The notes under the pieces were generated by a model. That model saw only the letters and a program-made list of their open reading frames with translations, was not told where the DNA came from and did not search any database. From positions 5,262,629 through 5,326,628 of the forward strand of contig BDGG01000001.1 in assembly GCA_001949185.1 (NCBI GenBank): a stretch of DNA of 64,000 nucleotides. The letters are read 5' to 3'. The stretch is from Ramazzottius varieornatus. Its lineage: Eukaryota > Tardigrada > Eutardigrada > Parachela > Ramazzottiidae. How positions within the stretch are numbered: position 1 is the stretch's first letter; the number at the start of each line of letters is the position of its first letter. Positions 33,016-44,379 of the stretch are shown piece by piece. The position numbers and the translations under genes are program-made.

Positions 33016-33427
33016 GTCTGCGCCGGGGTGAATGGATTACAATGTACACGGCCAAAGGCCGTGTACATTTTCTCGACTGGGTCGTTGTGAGTGACGAGGT
33101 CGTTATGAAAAACTACGTAGACTTTCTGAACGATTGAAAAAGCTAGTTGGTGTAGTAGGCGAAATTTCAATCAACCCCACAGTAAGCCGAAATATAGCGA
33201 CGAACCAGCGCTCACAAAATACGGTGGAAAATGCGATCAACCAGCAATCGCAACCTCGCTAGTTACTTTCGAGCTTTGCTTTTCATTTGCGATTCCTATT
33301 CGCGCCATTTCTCTCTTCCCGTCCCAACAAGACGGATTACTTTCCATTCTGCTCTCGTCTCGGTGTGCTACCGTGAACTAGAAGATGCGGAATCCGTGGA
33401 GAGAAATCCATTCACCCCGGCGCAGAC
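33016..33427. mobile_element. MITE with 23-bp perfect arms and internal hairpin
   Basis: GTCTGCGCCGGGGTGAATGGATT (33016-33038) is exactly inverted at 33405-33427. Just inside the left arm, 33041-33069 is a perfect 13-bp stem hairpin with an AAA loop (AATGTACACGGCC / GGCCGTGTACATT). There is no ORF of note. Confidence 0.6.
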
Positions 33428-33545
33428 CCGGTGAGTTTCGTGGCTGATGAAAGTATAAACTGTGCCTTTCGTCGAAATAATCTTCCACATGGAGTCCATA
33501 ATTATTGTTTCACTGGGTGTTTGATTAACCTTCGTCTGAAAGAGA

Positions 33546-34331
33546 TGAAGGAGGACTTCCTCGTTTGTGGTTCACAGATTACTTACTGGAAGAAGATGAA
33601 AGCGGCCATGGTCGAAGCGCTCCCTGATTTCGACAAAACAGCCGCGCAAGTCCGCGAGAAATGGCTGAACTTCGACAAGACCTACCGCGCCAAGAAGAAA
33701 GCCGCAGCGCAGACCGGAGCTGGGAAGATTACTTGGCCATTCTTCAACCAGATTGACGCAGAAATGGGCGGCAGGGATGACGTCACGCTCGAGGGGATGA
33801 CGAACATTGGAGGTGAAGTTGATTGCTCATTATTTAAAATGGTTTTCCAAAGTGTCGCACCCTATCGGTGTTATTAGCCGGACGCGCACGCCACTGGGGA
33901 AATCGATTCACTGTGTTGGTGGAGGGAGCCCCGCTTGCTTTGTTATCATTTAGTTTCCACTTACCTGGCTTGCCATTCGTTTTCTTTTGTAGGTGAAAAC
34001 GATACGACGGCTCTACGGGGTTTCGGAGATGAACGACCCTAGACAAGTCTGGCCTACTGACAGATTGGATATCGCTGATCGTGATGGGAGCGCCAAAGTT
34101 CGAGGAAAGAAGAAGGTGAAGACTGGGAAGGACGAAGTGCTGGTTCGTGTTGATCGGCTGCTGCCCAGCAACGATGAGGCCATGCGGACCTTGACCAAGC
34201 TCGCTGATAACCAAGAGAAGCTGGTGGAGCCGAACAAGCAAAGTGTGGTTGCCAGGCAAGAGACAGCTGATTCGCAAAAGAAAATTGCTGACTTATTTGC
34301 TATTTTCGCCTCTTTATTCCAGAACAGTTAG
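33546..34331 (+). CDS. Trihelix/MADF-like accessory protein of Harbinger element B
   Basis: Two exons: about 33546-33812, and from the acceptor near 33993 to 34331. The first has ITYWKKMKAAMVEALPDFDK and QVREKWLNFDKTYRAKK, a Myb/SANT-trihelix pattern of three spaced tryptophan helices used for DNA binding. The second is a charged, partly coiled-coil tail (LTKLADNQEKLVEPN) with a basic stretch KVRGKKKVKTGK. It converges on the Harbinger transposase ending at 34377, only 46 bp away. In PIF/Harbinger elements such a protein delivers the transposase to DNA. It looks open, without obvious breaks. Confidence 0.6.
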
Positions 34332-34376
34332 AATAGCCTAGAGTATTGTTCAAAAGCTAGTACATATTGCCTCCCA

Positions 34377-35505
34377 TCAAGTTTCTAAAAAAATTTTCTC
34401 GGATTTCTCTCTTGTCAGCGGCTTCATCCGGTTCGAAACAGCTTCATTCAATAAATCTACGTTAAGCTGGACTTCAGTGTGATCGTCCATATCGATGCAC
34501 AAGTTGTGCAGAATCATACAACAAAGAATAATATGCTTGATTTTATCGAGGCTAGTGGATTCCACATATCTCAGAACTTTCAAGCGCTGTTTGAGAACAC
34601 CAAAGGCTCTTTCCACCATCATTCTTATACTGGAATGAATTTCGTTGTATCGCAAATGCTGTTCAGACAGCTCGTCGCGGTTCGTGTAGGGTGTAATTAC
34701 CTTGATGGAGATAGGATAGGCAGAGTCCGCAAGGATTTGGTAGCCATCAGAAAGATTGTCTGAAAGACCAGAGTTAACGAACACTATTGCATCATGGACA
34801 CGTCCAGGGGCTCCAATTCACACGTGCAAAAATCAATTACGAAAACAAAAGCTTACTTTCGTACACGTTCACACCAGATGAAACCACAGAAAGATAGACA
34901 AAAGTCAAACATACCAGTCAGGATCGACAAGGCCCTGGACGTTCAAGCTGCACTTCTGGTGGCGATTAATGTATTCTTCTCTCTTGTTGTCCGGGGCGGG
35001 GCACTTGATATGGGTTCCATCGACAGCTCCGAATACCCGAGCAGTTCCTTGGACTTCGGGCAACCTCCGGAACTTGTTCATCGCCTTTTGTACCATCGTA
35101 TCAAGTTTGACGCAGGAATGACTTTCGGGTACGTATGTTTAACAGCGAGGATAAATTTGTTGATGTATTTATGAGCGGTCGACTCTCCGATTCCGAACGT
35201 ACTTAGACAAACACTATAGGAGATACCATTTGACAAGTAGTGGAGTCCACAGGCAAGTTGAAGTTCAGCAGGGAATTCGGGACGACCGAAAGGAGAGTCT
35301 TTTCCGGTTGCAGGCGAGTGCCCACATCGCGCAGTATTCTGGAGAAGGTTTGTCTTTTCACGCCGAATACCTTCTTTATGTCAGCATCGCTGTTGAAGAT
35401 CTCCCAGAATCTAAGTAGACCGTACGCTCGAAGTTCGCGAACATACAGATTATGGTTGAGCCGGGAAAGTAGGGAAGATGCCATAGCGCAATTGTTAAGG
35501 ATCAT
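34377..35505 (-). pseudogene. PIF/Harbinger (HARBI1-like) transposase, copy B
   Basis: The start ATG at 35505 opens a region with SLLSRLNHNLYVRELRAYG and GVKRQTFSRILRDVG. It continues in another frame (TFGIGESTAHKYINKFI), then at 35096-34905 with FGAVDGTHIKCPAPD (first Asp) and after an intron at 34784-34377 with YQILADSAYPI (second Asp) and MMVERAFGVLKQRLKVL (Glu). This is a HARBI1-type DDE endonuclease. At least two frame shifts (about 35270 and 35110) break it. It is convergent with its accessory gene 33546-34331. Terminal repeats may include AGGTCGTTATGA (about 33096) and its inverse TCATAACGACCT (about 36015-36026), but this is weak. Confidence 0.75.
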
Positions 35506-35640
35506 ACAGGCTAGTTCTGCTGCGGCGGAAGTCTGGCTATCGGACAGCGCATTGCGAGTATCGGGCTAGGGCGGACGAAGAGATGATGCCAAGGCCATCA
35601 CAGCAATCCTGACTAGATCAAACTGATCATTCGGAAGCTC

Positions 35641-35710
35641 CATCTTCACATCGGAAGAGTTAAGGAGAAAAATGACATCTTCACATCGGAAGAGTTAAGG
35701 AGAAAAATGA
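35641..35710. repeat. Perfect 35-bp tandem duplication
   Basis: CATCTTCACATCGGAAGAGTTAAGGAGAAAAATGA-type unit at 35641-35675 is repeated exactly at 35676-35710. It lies 5' of the Harbinger copy B transposase. Confidence 0.85.
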
Positions 35711-38235
35711 CAACTCGGTGGACAGATAAAACGCATGATCAGTAGCACTCTCCAGTGCTGGGTAGAAAGCTACTAGCCTCTTTTGGCTAGTAGCTCTGGT
35801 AGGCGCTTCATAATGGAGTTGGTTGGCTACGCTGGTTGCCTACCCTGTCGCGTTCACAAAGGCGACGTAGTCGGCGACGAGGTTAGATGAAACGGGGTTG
35901 AAATGACTCATCGCATGATTTCTCGACTTTGTGAACGATATTTGGGTTGTTATGAGTAACCCACTGCTGGGTTGAACATAATCGCCTTTATGAATGCTGG
36001 TTCATCATAATTCTCATAACGACCTAGTAGCCTACCACTAAATGAACACAGCCTTTGTCTTGCGTTTCTTGCGACTCTGGCCCCAATTTCGTGATTACCA
36101 GCGTGGTCCATCTTCTTCCTCTCCGTGGCTGCACCGTAGCAACGAATGTGTCCAACGCCTTATCCAATACGTTACGTTCCTCCGAATCCTTCCTCCGCTT
36201 TCTACTCGAAATGCTTCATTCTGTCCCAACAACAAGGCAAAAGAGACCGATACAGCCGGATGGCCGGCTTTCTCAGAGTATTAACATAGCCCCAGATATC
36301 GGATTTCCGGTCACCGATAATCCAAACAAGTCGGCACGGCAGTCGAGTAAGTTATTTAGCTGATTACCGTCTAACCACACTGCTAACACTCTATAGCGCT
36401 GACTCAGCCGGTACTGTAACCACGTCAGCTTACATTGCTGGTCGTTCAAACCCCAGAATTATCCGGAATTTGAAACTATACTCATGAGATCTTCCTACAC
36501 ATGCATATGTGTAACTGTGTTATAAATCATCGCAATACTCCGGATATGTACATGGGCTCATACAGGACTGAGACCCGGTCCTTCTTGACGATCCAGCTAC
36601 ACCACTGTCACTTGCGGCACTCATTGATGTTCGGTCATCGTCAGGCTCGGAACCTTACCGAGTCTTTGGATAAACGACGACTGTTTAAGCGAATAAAAAC
36701 GCCATGTTGGCGTATTCAGGGAAAGTGTTTACTCTTGCAAAATCGAGCCTAATAAAGACAACAGCTCGGTCGGTATTCGGAAATTCTCTTTACGGTTTTT
36801 GTCATGTTCGGCCTGGTTGTTTTGGACTCTTTCGAAATTTACCATTCCATGAAGCAGGAAAGAGACTTGCGCTAATCTCGTGTTGTCCGGAGGGATTTTT
36901 CCTGACGGAACTGCCAATGAGCATAACATGACCAGGCTGAACATAACTTCTACGAGGGCTCGATATAGCCATAAGGAATTATAGCATAATCAGACAAAAC
37001 GACACGTTTATCGTAAGTCAACCGAAAACGGTTGTTTATTCTGTTATTTGCGAATTTCACCTAGCTTTCCCCAGAACCTATGACCGAAAACAGATACTGC
37101 GTCAGCTGAAACAGTAAATGGTGTGTGCAGTTCGAATTACGAATTCGGACAGAGTTTTGCCGGTGCTCGTGGACCAGCATTTGCCCTATCTTGTTCGGGT
37201 TGGGACAAACGGATTCTTTCTGCAAAAAGTCTTCCACGTAATCCAGACGTTCTTGTTCTGTTTTGACATCGGATGGTCAACCAGAAGCTTGGTACTTGAG
37301 TGCGAGAAACAGATTGATGTAGGATTCGAAAAGCCAGCCCCTCGTTTGCGGTTCGCAAAGTTCTACTACATGATACCCAACAGCCTTGATGATTTCCGGC
37401 GTGCACCATGTTCCCACTAGCGCCCTGTTCTCGTCGTCGAGGTCGCATGTAGATTCGCTACGTTTTTCCGTAGCGCATGTGACGCACAGCGGAAACGTCA
37501 GCTTGTCGGCTCGGAATGGCAGTATAGGGAGCCATCAATCTTTTGGAGGCAGGATTTTCAAGTAACCAAGTCCAAAATTTACTGCTCGATGCTTTTCACG
37601 GTTCGGTACGCGATATCATGTCCACCGACAGTATATGTTTCATCCTTGTCGACGAGTGGGTAATCGGATAGTGAAACAATAATATGAAAGTAATCATCAA
37701 ATCGTGAGAAAAACGGTGAGGGTGGCGCAAATCTGGTTTCATGTGGGAAAGGTTTCCATGAAGCAAATATCCTGTACGATATGGAAAACAAAAACGGTAC
37801 CCATTTCAAAATGACTAGATCAAGTCCTTCTGGAAACATCAGTGCTTGATTTGAAGAAAAACGTGGCCTTCCATAGGTCGTTTAAGGATGGCAATGAGTA
37901 TGCCATTTGAGAAGGACCTGGCAATCAGTCGTTTGGAAACGAAAATGGATTAGTCATTTGAAAATGACGGATGATATGTCAGTCACACAACCACAGACAA
38001 TTCATTCATTCAGGAATATGGGCAAACAAAGTTCAAAACTTTTCATAGCTGCCGGGGGTAAATTTCACTCACTCACCGTAGAACTCAAAGACGATCGCAC
38101 ACCGTCAACCGAAATTCGATGATGTATTCAGTCACGTCAAGCTAGAAAACTTCAGAACCATTCATGATGATCTGGGGTTTGATTTCATTTCGCAGCAGCC
38201 ACTGTAGTATAGGATAGGAGTCGAAACCGCAAAGT
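35711..38235. other. Intergenic, mostly non-coding
   Basis: No recognised gene. A minus-strand frame 37839-37579 (ILKWVPFLFSISYRIFASW, ending VKSIEQ) might be a terminal exon of an unknown gene. Short imperfect repeats of TTTGGAAACGAAAATGG-like sequence occur near 37870-37970. Confidence 0.3.
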
Positions 38236-38289
38236 TGTGGGCGGTAACACAGAAGTTCTTAGACCGAATTTAAAAACGAATCGATGGCG

Positions 38290-38632
38290 GTTCTTACAGA
38301 CAAAGAAGATCTTACGTATCGAATTTGTACTGGAATTTGTTCTTGTTGCGAGAGTCGGTCTCAGTGTCAACGAACCGATGTCTCTGGTAACTGCCTTGCC
38401 TGCACAAACTACGGTTACAGTGGAGGCAGTAACTCAGGCCAGTCTCCCGCCTTTGGCATGCCTGGCTCAGACATCCCTTACACACGTGGCGGCATCTGTG
38501 CGTCTGACGTCGATCGTACACAACATTGCAGTGGAAGCACCAGTGATGGCGTTCCAACCACGCTGACAGGCTAATGAGAACATAGGAGCGACTGCCATGC
38601 AGAAGAACGATAACACTGTTCATGTGCTCCAC
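38290..38632 (-). pseudogene. Orphan zinc-rich fragment of a viral-type DNA polymerase B
   Basis: The minus-strand frame reads HHWCFHCNVVYDRRQTHRC, then CxxC, CxxxxC and CLHCNRSLCRQGSYQRH. The same spacing of Cys and His pairs (CxxC ... HxCxxxCxxC ... CxxCNR ... C-x-x-x-H) occurs in the region that precedes the exonuclease domain of protein-primed type B polymerases of Polinton-like elements. Only this module is left. It ends against the 3' end of a LINE at 38.7 kb. It is probably a third Polinton-like relic in the window. Confidence 0.5.
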
Positions 38633-38697
38633 GCTAATCTTTACGATTTGGTACTCCGAGCGGATGGACTCGGAGATCCCTCACGGTGTATTGCTGA

Positions 38698-38719
38698 TTA
38701 GGTTTAGGTTTAGGTTTAT
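38698..38719. repeat. (TTTAGG)n tract at a LINE 3' end
   Basis: About three and a half units of TTTAGG on the plus strand, i.e. CCTAAA on the strand of the adjacent minus-strand LINE, exactly where its 3' tail is expected. Confidence 0.7.
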
Positions 38720-39112
38720 TGGTTTAAAGTCCATCAGCACGGGAACTTGTCCCATCAAGGCTACAGGACATCACAATATCGGTAGAATGCAGTTGGAAAA
38801 GAGTATCATTTGTAAAGTTAGCATTTCAGGGCTGGCAGATGTTGATTTTGCCACTTTGGCTGCTTAGCCGTCTTTCTTCGTCAGAGTACGGTTTCTCAGT
38901 CCGAGCTCAAGCCAACAGGGCTTCTGAGACTGTGGGCTACCGGATCCACTCACTAAGGAGTTTACCCCGGTCCATGGTTCCGTTTGCAATTAACCTTGCT
39001 AGGCCAACATTAGAGTGGCTGTCGCAGGAGGGCTCCGTATACCACTATTCCCAAAATGTTTGTCTTTACCACCCTTTGCTTACAATAATCAACGGAAAGA
39101 GATCAGAACAAT

Positions 39113-41202
39113 AAGTCAGAAGGAAAAAGCCGGTTTAGCAAAGGAAAAGAATTCCAGTCAACAGACTCGAGAGCTAGTTCAAATTTCCACTTAGTTTCAT
39201 AGGCAGCAGCTGGGAAGTCCAGCCAGTTCCACAAGCTACACATTATCCCGACGAAGGAGTCAGGACTGGTGAGTAACTTTCGACCATTCAGGAAGGAGCC
39301 AGTGGGCTAAACGGGACAGGGATGCGTGCGTATTCTGTCCAGACTTCGCGTTGAGGACGAGGGACTAAAACCGTCTGGAATTTCTAAGGGCTGGAAAAGA
39401 CAAGAACCCAACGGCACCGTACCAACAATAAGTCTGTAAACAAGAGATAGTGACAGTTTTATCCGCTGAATCAACTGGCTATTCCATCCAACTTCCAAGG
39501 CATTAAAGTGATACGGTTCGTGATCAGACCAGCTAGGGTTATCACCAAGCCGAACTGTGCGGAGAAACTTACCAGCGCACTTTTAAATTTCTCTGAGGAT
39601 ACCTACCAGCGACGACCACACAACCGATGGAAAATAGTCAAGTAAAGATTGCACTAGTTCATCAAACAGCCTGATGCGTGCTGCCGAGTTCCTGTACTTG
39701 AACAAGGAATTCAAATATCGGATTCGCTTACGGACTGACGCGCATTTGGCAGACCAGTGAGCCGTCCAGGTTAGTCTGCTGTCGATGTGGATACCCAGGT
39801 ACTTGACGGTGAGCGCACTAGGTATGACAGTTCCTTCCAATTTGTACTCTGCAGTATCTGGACTTCTGCGACGGCTTATACGAAGATGGGAAGACTTGAT
39901 AGGATTGAAGGTCAACTGATTCGACCTTCCCCAGGCGGCGATATTCTCTAGATCCGATTTGAAAATGTATTTATATCAGACATCAGAGCAATAAATAAGA
40001 TCGGACCAAGAACAGATCTCTGAGGGACTCCACTTGTTAGGGGCAAGAAGTCCGATGACTTACCGTTCACAGTAACCACCTGTCCTCGGTTCGACAGATA
40101 GCTCTCTACCAATCTTCTGCACTGAGTTGGGACTCCAAACATCTCTAACTTCTGTAACATCACTTTGTGATCGACCCGATCAAACGCTTTCGTGCAGTCC
40201 AAAAAACTGCATCGATCTCAACCTTGCTGTGATTTACGTCTACCCACAACTGGGTTATGAGTAGACTAGCGAGCTCCGTTGAGTGACCCTCACGAAAACC
40301 TAAACTGATTACTCCCAAATGCATTCCTGCCTTCCAGGAAATTACGGAGTCGTTTGCCGATTACCTTTTCAAAACGCTTGGATATTGGGTGTAAGATGGA
40401 GATGGGTCTCTACGAATAAACCGAAGTTGGGTCCTTCGAGATTTAGGGAAATACCCAGCGCTGCAACACAAGTTAAACAATTTCGTGAGAGCTGGAAATA
40501 GAGTATTACCTGTGCGTTGTAGAAGTCCTACAGTGACTTTGAAGGATCTGTTTGACTTCTTTGAGTCCATACAGTTAAGCGCTTCTTGCACCTCGTCTTC
40601 ACCAATCAGTTTCCACTGCGGATCTGGCTCTTCCAATAAGAGGGCCGCCGGCTGATGGACACAGTGTTCAGTGCAAGGCAGCATGCCGCACACGAAAGCG
40701 GAATTAAGAAGCTCCGCTCGCTTGGTGTCGTCGTAGTGAAGTAGACCGTTGGAATCGCTGATGGGTGAGAGTGGCTTCTTGTCGACGCTTGTGCGAACGT
40801 AGTTCCAGAACTTCTTACTGTCCCGACGGGAGGCAGTTGCGATGTCGAGCAAGTTCCTTGTTTCGACCTTCTCAATAGCTGCTTCGAGTTTCTTTGAGTG
40901 ATCTTTCCATGCTCGCCGTAATGCATCTTGCGGCGATTGAATCTTCTAAACGCAGCGTCTCTCACTTGTCTTAACTTCACAATTTCTTTTGGACATGTGT
41001 GGTGGTTGCGTTTTTCTTCGCGCGTGACGTACCGGTGATAAGAAGAAGTTATTTCTACCAGAGCGTCATCCAGGACTTTAGCTGCACAGCGTAACGTCAT
41101 GACATCGAACTGGCCTTGTAGGTGGTCATCGCGTACTGCCTCGACGAAGGCTGCTTGAGATCCATTAACGAACTTCCATCGTGACTTCATGACTGGTCGC
41201 AC
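39113..41202 (-). pseudogene. LINE reverse transcriptase, active site deleted (copy 1)
   Basis: Linker sequence after the endonuclease is at 41202-40361. The finger/palm block lies at 40202-39948 (DCTKAFDRVDHKVMLQKLE, SGVPQRSVLGPILF). Thumb and C-terminal parts follow at 39915-39583 (TVKYLGIHIDSRLTWTAH, LVQSLLDYFPSVVW) and 39498-39113. Between the LMSDIN motif and SDLENIAAW about 40 residues, which should contain the FADD/YADD catalytic pair, are missing at about 39950-39965. The enzyme primed at nicked DNA and copied its own RNA; this copy cannot. Confidence 0.8.
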
Positions 41203-41426
41203 TCTCTGTTTGGAAAGATGGAGTTTGAACTGTTGACCATCATGATCACACTTGGCGGAAGGCGGAGAGACTGAGGTTACATCTGTAACTAGAGAAGGTC
41301 TAGGGGTAGAATCAGATCAACAACATTGTTGTTTCGAGTCGGAAAATCTATCAGCTGCCTAAACGACATTTCTCTGCAAAGTTCTAACAAGACCCGCCCA
41401 TTCTGTGTATCTGCCGTACATTTACC

Positions 41427-41837
41427 CTAATCGACATTCGGGGTGTTGAAGTCGCCAATTATTTCTTGTGGAAATGTTCGGAGGTGGTCGCTCAACCGTT
41501 CTTCCACTACCTTGTTTGGTGGCGCATAGAATGCACCCACAATCACCTTTGCTGTCGGAAGCTCAATAACTAATAGTTCTATCTCACTGCACTCAAGATC
41601 AGCTCTGTGTCGAGTACACAACCCCATCTTCCTGACAACCATCGCCACACCTCCAAACCCATCTAAACGTGGTTTTCTGAAAACATTAAAACACCGTAAA
41701 TCAACAAAGACGTCGTCGGCTATGCAGCCGTCATCCCACGTTTCAGTTATAATACAGATATCGGCAGCGGTGCACCACGATTTAACCTGCGCACTCTTGG
41801 ACTTCACACTTCTGACATTGCAGTGGCGAAACAACAA
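41427..41837 (-). pseudogene. LINE AP-like endonuclease (copy 1)
   Basis: N-terminal signature FRHCNVRSVKSKSAQVKSW, then IITETWDDG (catalytic Glu), FGGVAMVVRKMG, VIVGAFYAPP and IIGDFNTPNVD (GDFN with Asp/Asn). These are the standard motifs of the apurinic-type endonuclease of CR1/Jockey LINEs. The C-terminal SDH motif is not present before the stop at 41427. Confidence 0.8.
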
Positions 41838-41889
41838 AGTATGTAACTTGACGTTTAATTTTACATTGGGGAATTGGGCGCTCGCTGAC

Positions 41890-42957
41890 TCAAAGAGCCG
41901 CTTGCACCCTCGGTAAGTTTTTTGCGATATATAGCTTTTGGAACCGCCTCTCTGAGATCACCTTGGCCACCGAACATAGCCAAGTCTGGAACGCGCCATG
42001 TTTAGGGACATTGTGCATATCGACCTTCTTCTCGACGCAGTTGCAGTATTTCACATCTGGGCCGGAACAGTCACGAGTTTCGCGGTCGTTCGAAGCACAT
42101 TTTCCGCATCGATGTTGCTTACAGTTGGCAGCAATGTGGCAAAAGCGAAGCAAGCAAAACACTGGATCGACTTTTCCTCAATCCTGCATTTGATGAATCC
42201 GTTGACTAGGACATATCCCCTTGTCAACAAGGCCAGATTATTCTGTTCTGATACTTCTAGTAGGTACTGTCGCGTGACCTGGTCGTCTCTGCCCATCTTC
42301 TTCACCACAGCGCAGTCGTCTGCTTCCACTCCAGAAGAGTCAGCAACAGCGCCCAGAATCTCTTTTTCCGTTACATCCTGTGGGACAAATTTGATCACTA
42401 CTTGGGGTTTTCTAGGAAGGCTTACCGAGTATTTCATCGCAGCAGTGCAGTTCTCGAGGGCTAATTTTAGCTTTATCGCGATCTTCTTTAGTGGCGAATT
42501 CGTAAACGGCTCCGTTGTTCGCAGTAGATCTGATTCCACCTAGCTTGACTTGATTACTTTCGGGCCCCAGGGCTGCCTGTACTTTGCTACCCAGCTCAGT
42601 GAGCTCACGGTTAGACTTCCGGTGTCCGTTATTTTCTTCCCCGTCGACAGGCTTCAGAATCAGGACATTGGGGTTTCGGTTTACCATATCGGCAAACGTC
42701 TGTTTAGCGGCGGTTGTTTGGTAAGATGACTGTACGTCTTTGGCAGCTTGCTTTGTTGCATTACGAATACCATCTTTTATCTTGGCTGGTAACTGATCAA
42801 TCTTCTCCGCGAGCATCTTTAAGATCGATCCCTGTATTTTGAGTAATCCAGTGGACAGCAGGAAGACATCTTCCTTTACTTTGGCAGATTCCTTCATCAA
42901 GACTTTCGTCTGGACATCTTTGAAGAAGCTTCCAACAGCAGTAGTCGGCGATCTCAA
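41890..42957 (-). pseudogene. LINE ORF1 (Gag-like) protein, copy 1
   Basis: The N-terminal part 42957-42412 is charged and helical (SILKMLAEKIDQLPAKIKDG). The following frames have an RRM-like fold region (KPQVVIKFVPQDVT) and end with CCHC knuckles (HRCGKCASNDRETRDC, YCNCVEKK). A frame change occurs within the first knuckle (near 42140) and another near 42420. It would bind the LINE RNA. Confidence 0.65.
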
Positions 42958-43039
42958 GTGGAGTCATTCCGTTCGATTGATTGACTGAGCCAGGCTAGAC
43001 GGGAAACAACACCACCTCCCACTGATCGAGATTCCTTCC

Positions 43040-43919
43040 TTACTGTCGAATAACAGTGCTTGACTCAATGTTCGACCACTTCCTAACAGTATTCGACGAG
43101 GTAGCAGGACAGAGAGCGAAGCAGAGGGAGAAAAATCTTGAGCAGGAAGTACTACAGTAGACCACAAATATCCTCTCCCATCCAGGAACAGTGGTTAGTA
43201 AGGAGAAGACAAAAAGAAAATTCCCAGCTTCCTTGATTCTCGAGGTTTGCCTTAGCGATAAGCCGTTTAGCTGATTTTGTCGCGTTGTACGATCTGTGAA
43301 GGTAGTAGGCTTTTTCACGTTGTGAAGTTTGAGGTGCAATGCTGCGTCGTTGTCTGCTGTGGGCGTTGCCTTTTGCTGTCGATAGCTCTTAGCGATAGCT
43401 CTTAGCCAGCAGACGAGATCTTCTTTTCTTACTCGCACCACACATTTTTCGTTCCTGCGATTGTTCGAAAGTATTGAAGGGACAGTCCTCGCGCATCAAC
43501 CGGATGGAAGTCCAGCCACCTAGGCGAGTATCTCGAAGTTTTCGTCGAGACTTAATTCCTGGCGGGACTGTAACGTCTTTTCAACCTCGAGCATTAGTCT
43601 CTGAATGGTCATCTGACTGCGAGGAATTGGTGAAGTCCAGATTGGCTGCGTTATGGCATGGATCATTTCCAGTATCTGTTCGAACGGGACCTCGTTCGGT
43701 TTTCTGATCTTGCACTCATAATTAGGAACTGTGGGGCTGTAACTTCTGATCTCTAAGCTTCTGGAGACGATAATACTTCTTAGTTTCCGACAGTCCGAGA
43801 ACATGAGGTGCCAAATTAGTATCGTCAACCTCGTTATCAGTAAGTTTAGATGATCCACTGGAGGAAAGCGAACACGACCGAGAGTAGTCTGTCGCATGTG
43901 ACCGCGTGTTCGGTGGCAT
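43040..43919 (-). CDS. Unrecognised minus-strand ORFs upstream of LINE copy 1
   Basis: Open frames at 43919-43722 (starting MPPNTRSHATDYSRS), a shared-frame piece ending at 43520 (FEQILEMIHAITQPIWTSP, LMLEVEKTLQSRQELSLDE), and 43441-43040 look like consecutive parts of one Ser/Lys-rich protein. They lie directly 5' of LINE ORF1 and may be its N-terminal or 5' UTR ORF. No domain is recognised. Confidence 0.3.
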
Positions 43920-44379
43920 ATTGAAAAGATGATTAAATGAGCAGCAGTTATGGAGTGATAGTTAAGACTAGGGCAGCAAAACGATTGGCTAATCAGGCAA
44001 GCAAAAGTTCCATACGAGGTGAAGGACATGGAGTTTTCCAGTGGAAACTTCGGACATGGAAATTTCCAAACTACGGTGTAGGGTGGCACCACAATATCTG
44101 ACCGTTTTGTCACGTGACGTCTTACAGACTGGAATGTGTAACCGCAGCTAAGATTTGTGGTACGGTAAGGAATAGTCGGTGCAATGTAAACATTCAGTTG
44201 CACTTCTTTTTTCATAAAACCAAGCTCTCCGTTACATCACTATTCCCTGATTCCCACACATCACCTAGACGAAAAAACTCAGATAATGCAGAAACAAGAC
44301 ACACAAATTGCTGTACTCGCAACAGGAAAGTCAGGAATCTCAGTAAGGTTGAAAACAATGCGAGTGTCACAAGAATATT

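Larger units (their letters stand above)
38698..42957 (-). mobile_element. Non-LTR retrotransposon (CR1/Jockey-type LINE), copy 1
   Basis: Minus-strand order: ORF1 with a coiled-coil/basic N-terminus and CCHC knuckles (42957-41890), AP-type endonuclease (41837-41427), reverse transcriptase (about 41200-39113), about 400 bp of 3' UTR and an (AAACCT)n tail at 38.70 kb. A further 5' region with its own ORFs lies upstream to about 43.96 kb. Frame shifts and a deletion over the YxDD site make it inactive. Confidence 0.75.

Noticed and set aside
38237-38574. Plus-strand Cys-rich ORFs
   Set aside because: They are the antisense of the zinc-rich polymerase fragment, whose Cys/His spacing is specific on the minus strand.
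43520-44215. 231-aa minus-strand ORF
   Set aside because: Its first third overlaps the pogo copy 2 3' UTR and the middle has no protein-like pattern; only the last part looks coding and is listed with the LINE-upstream ORFs.
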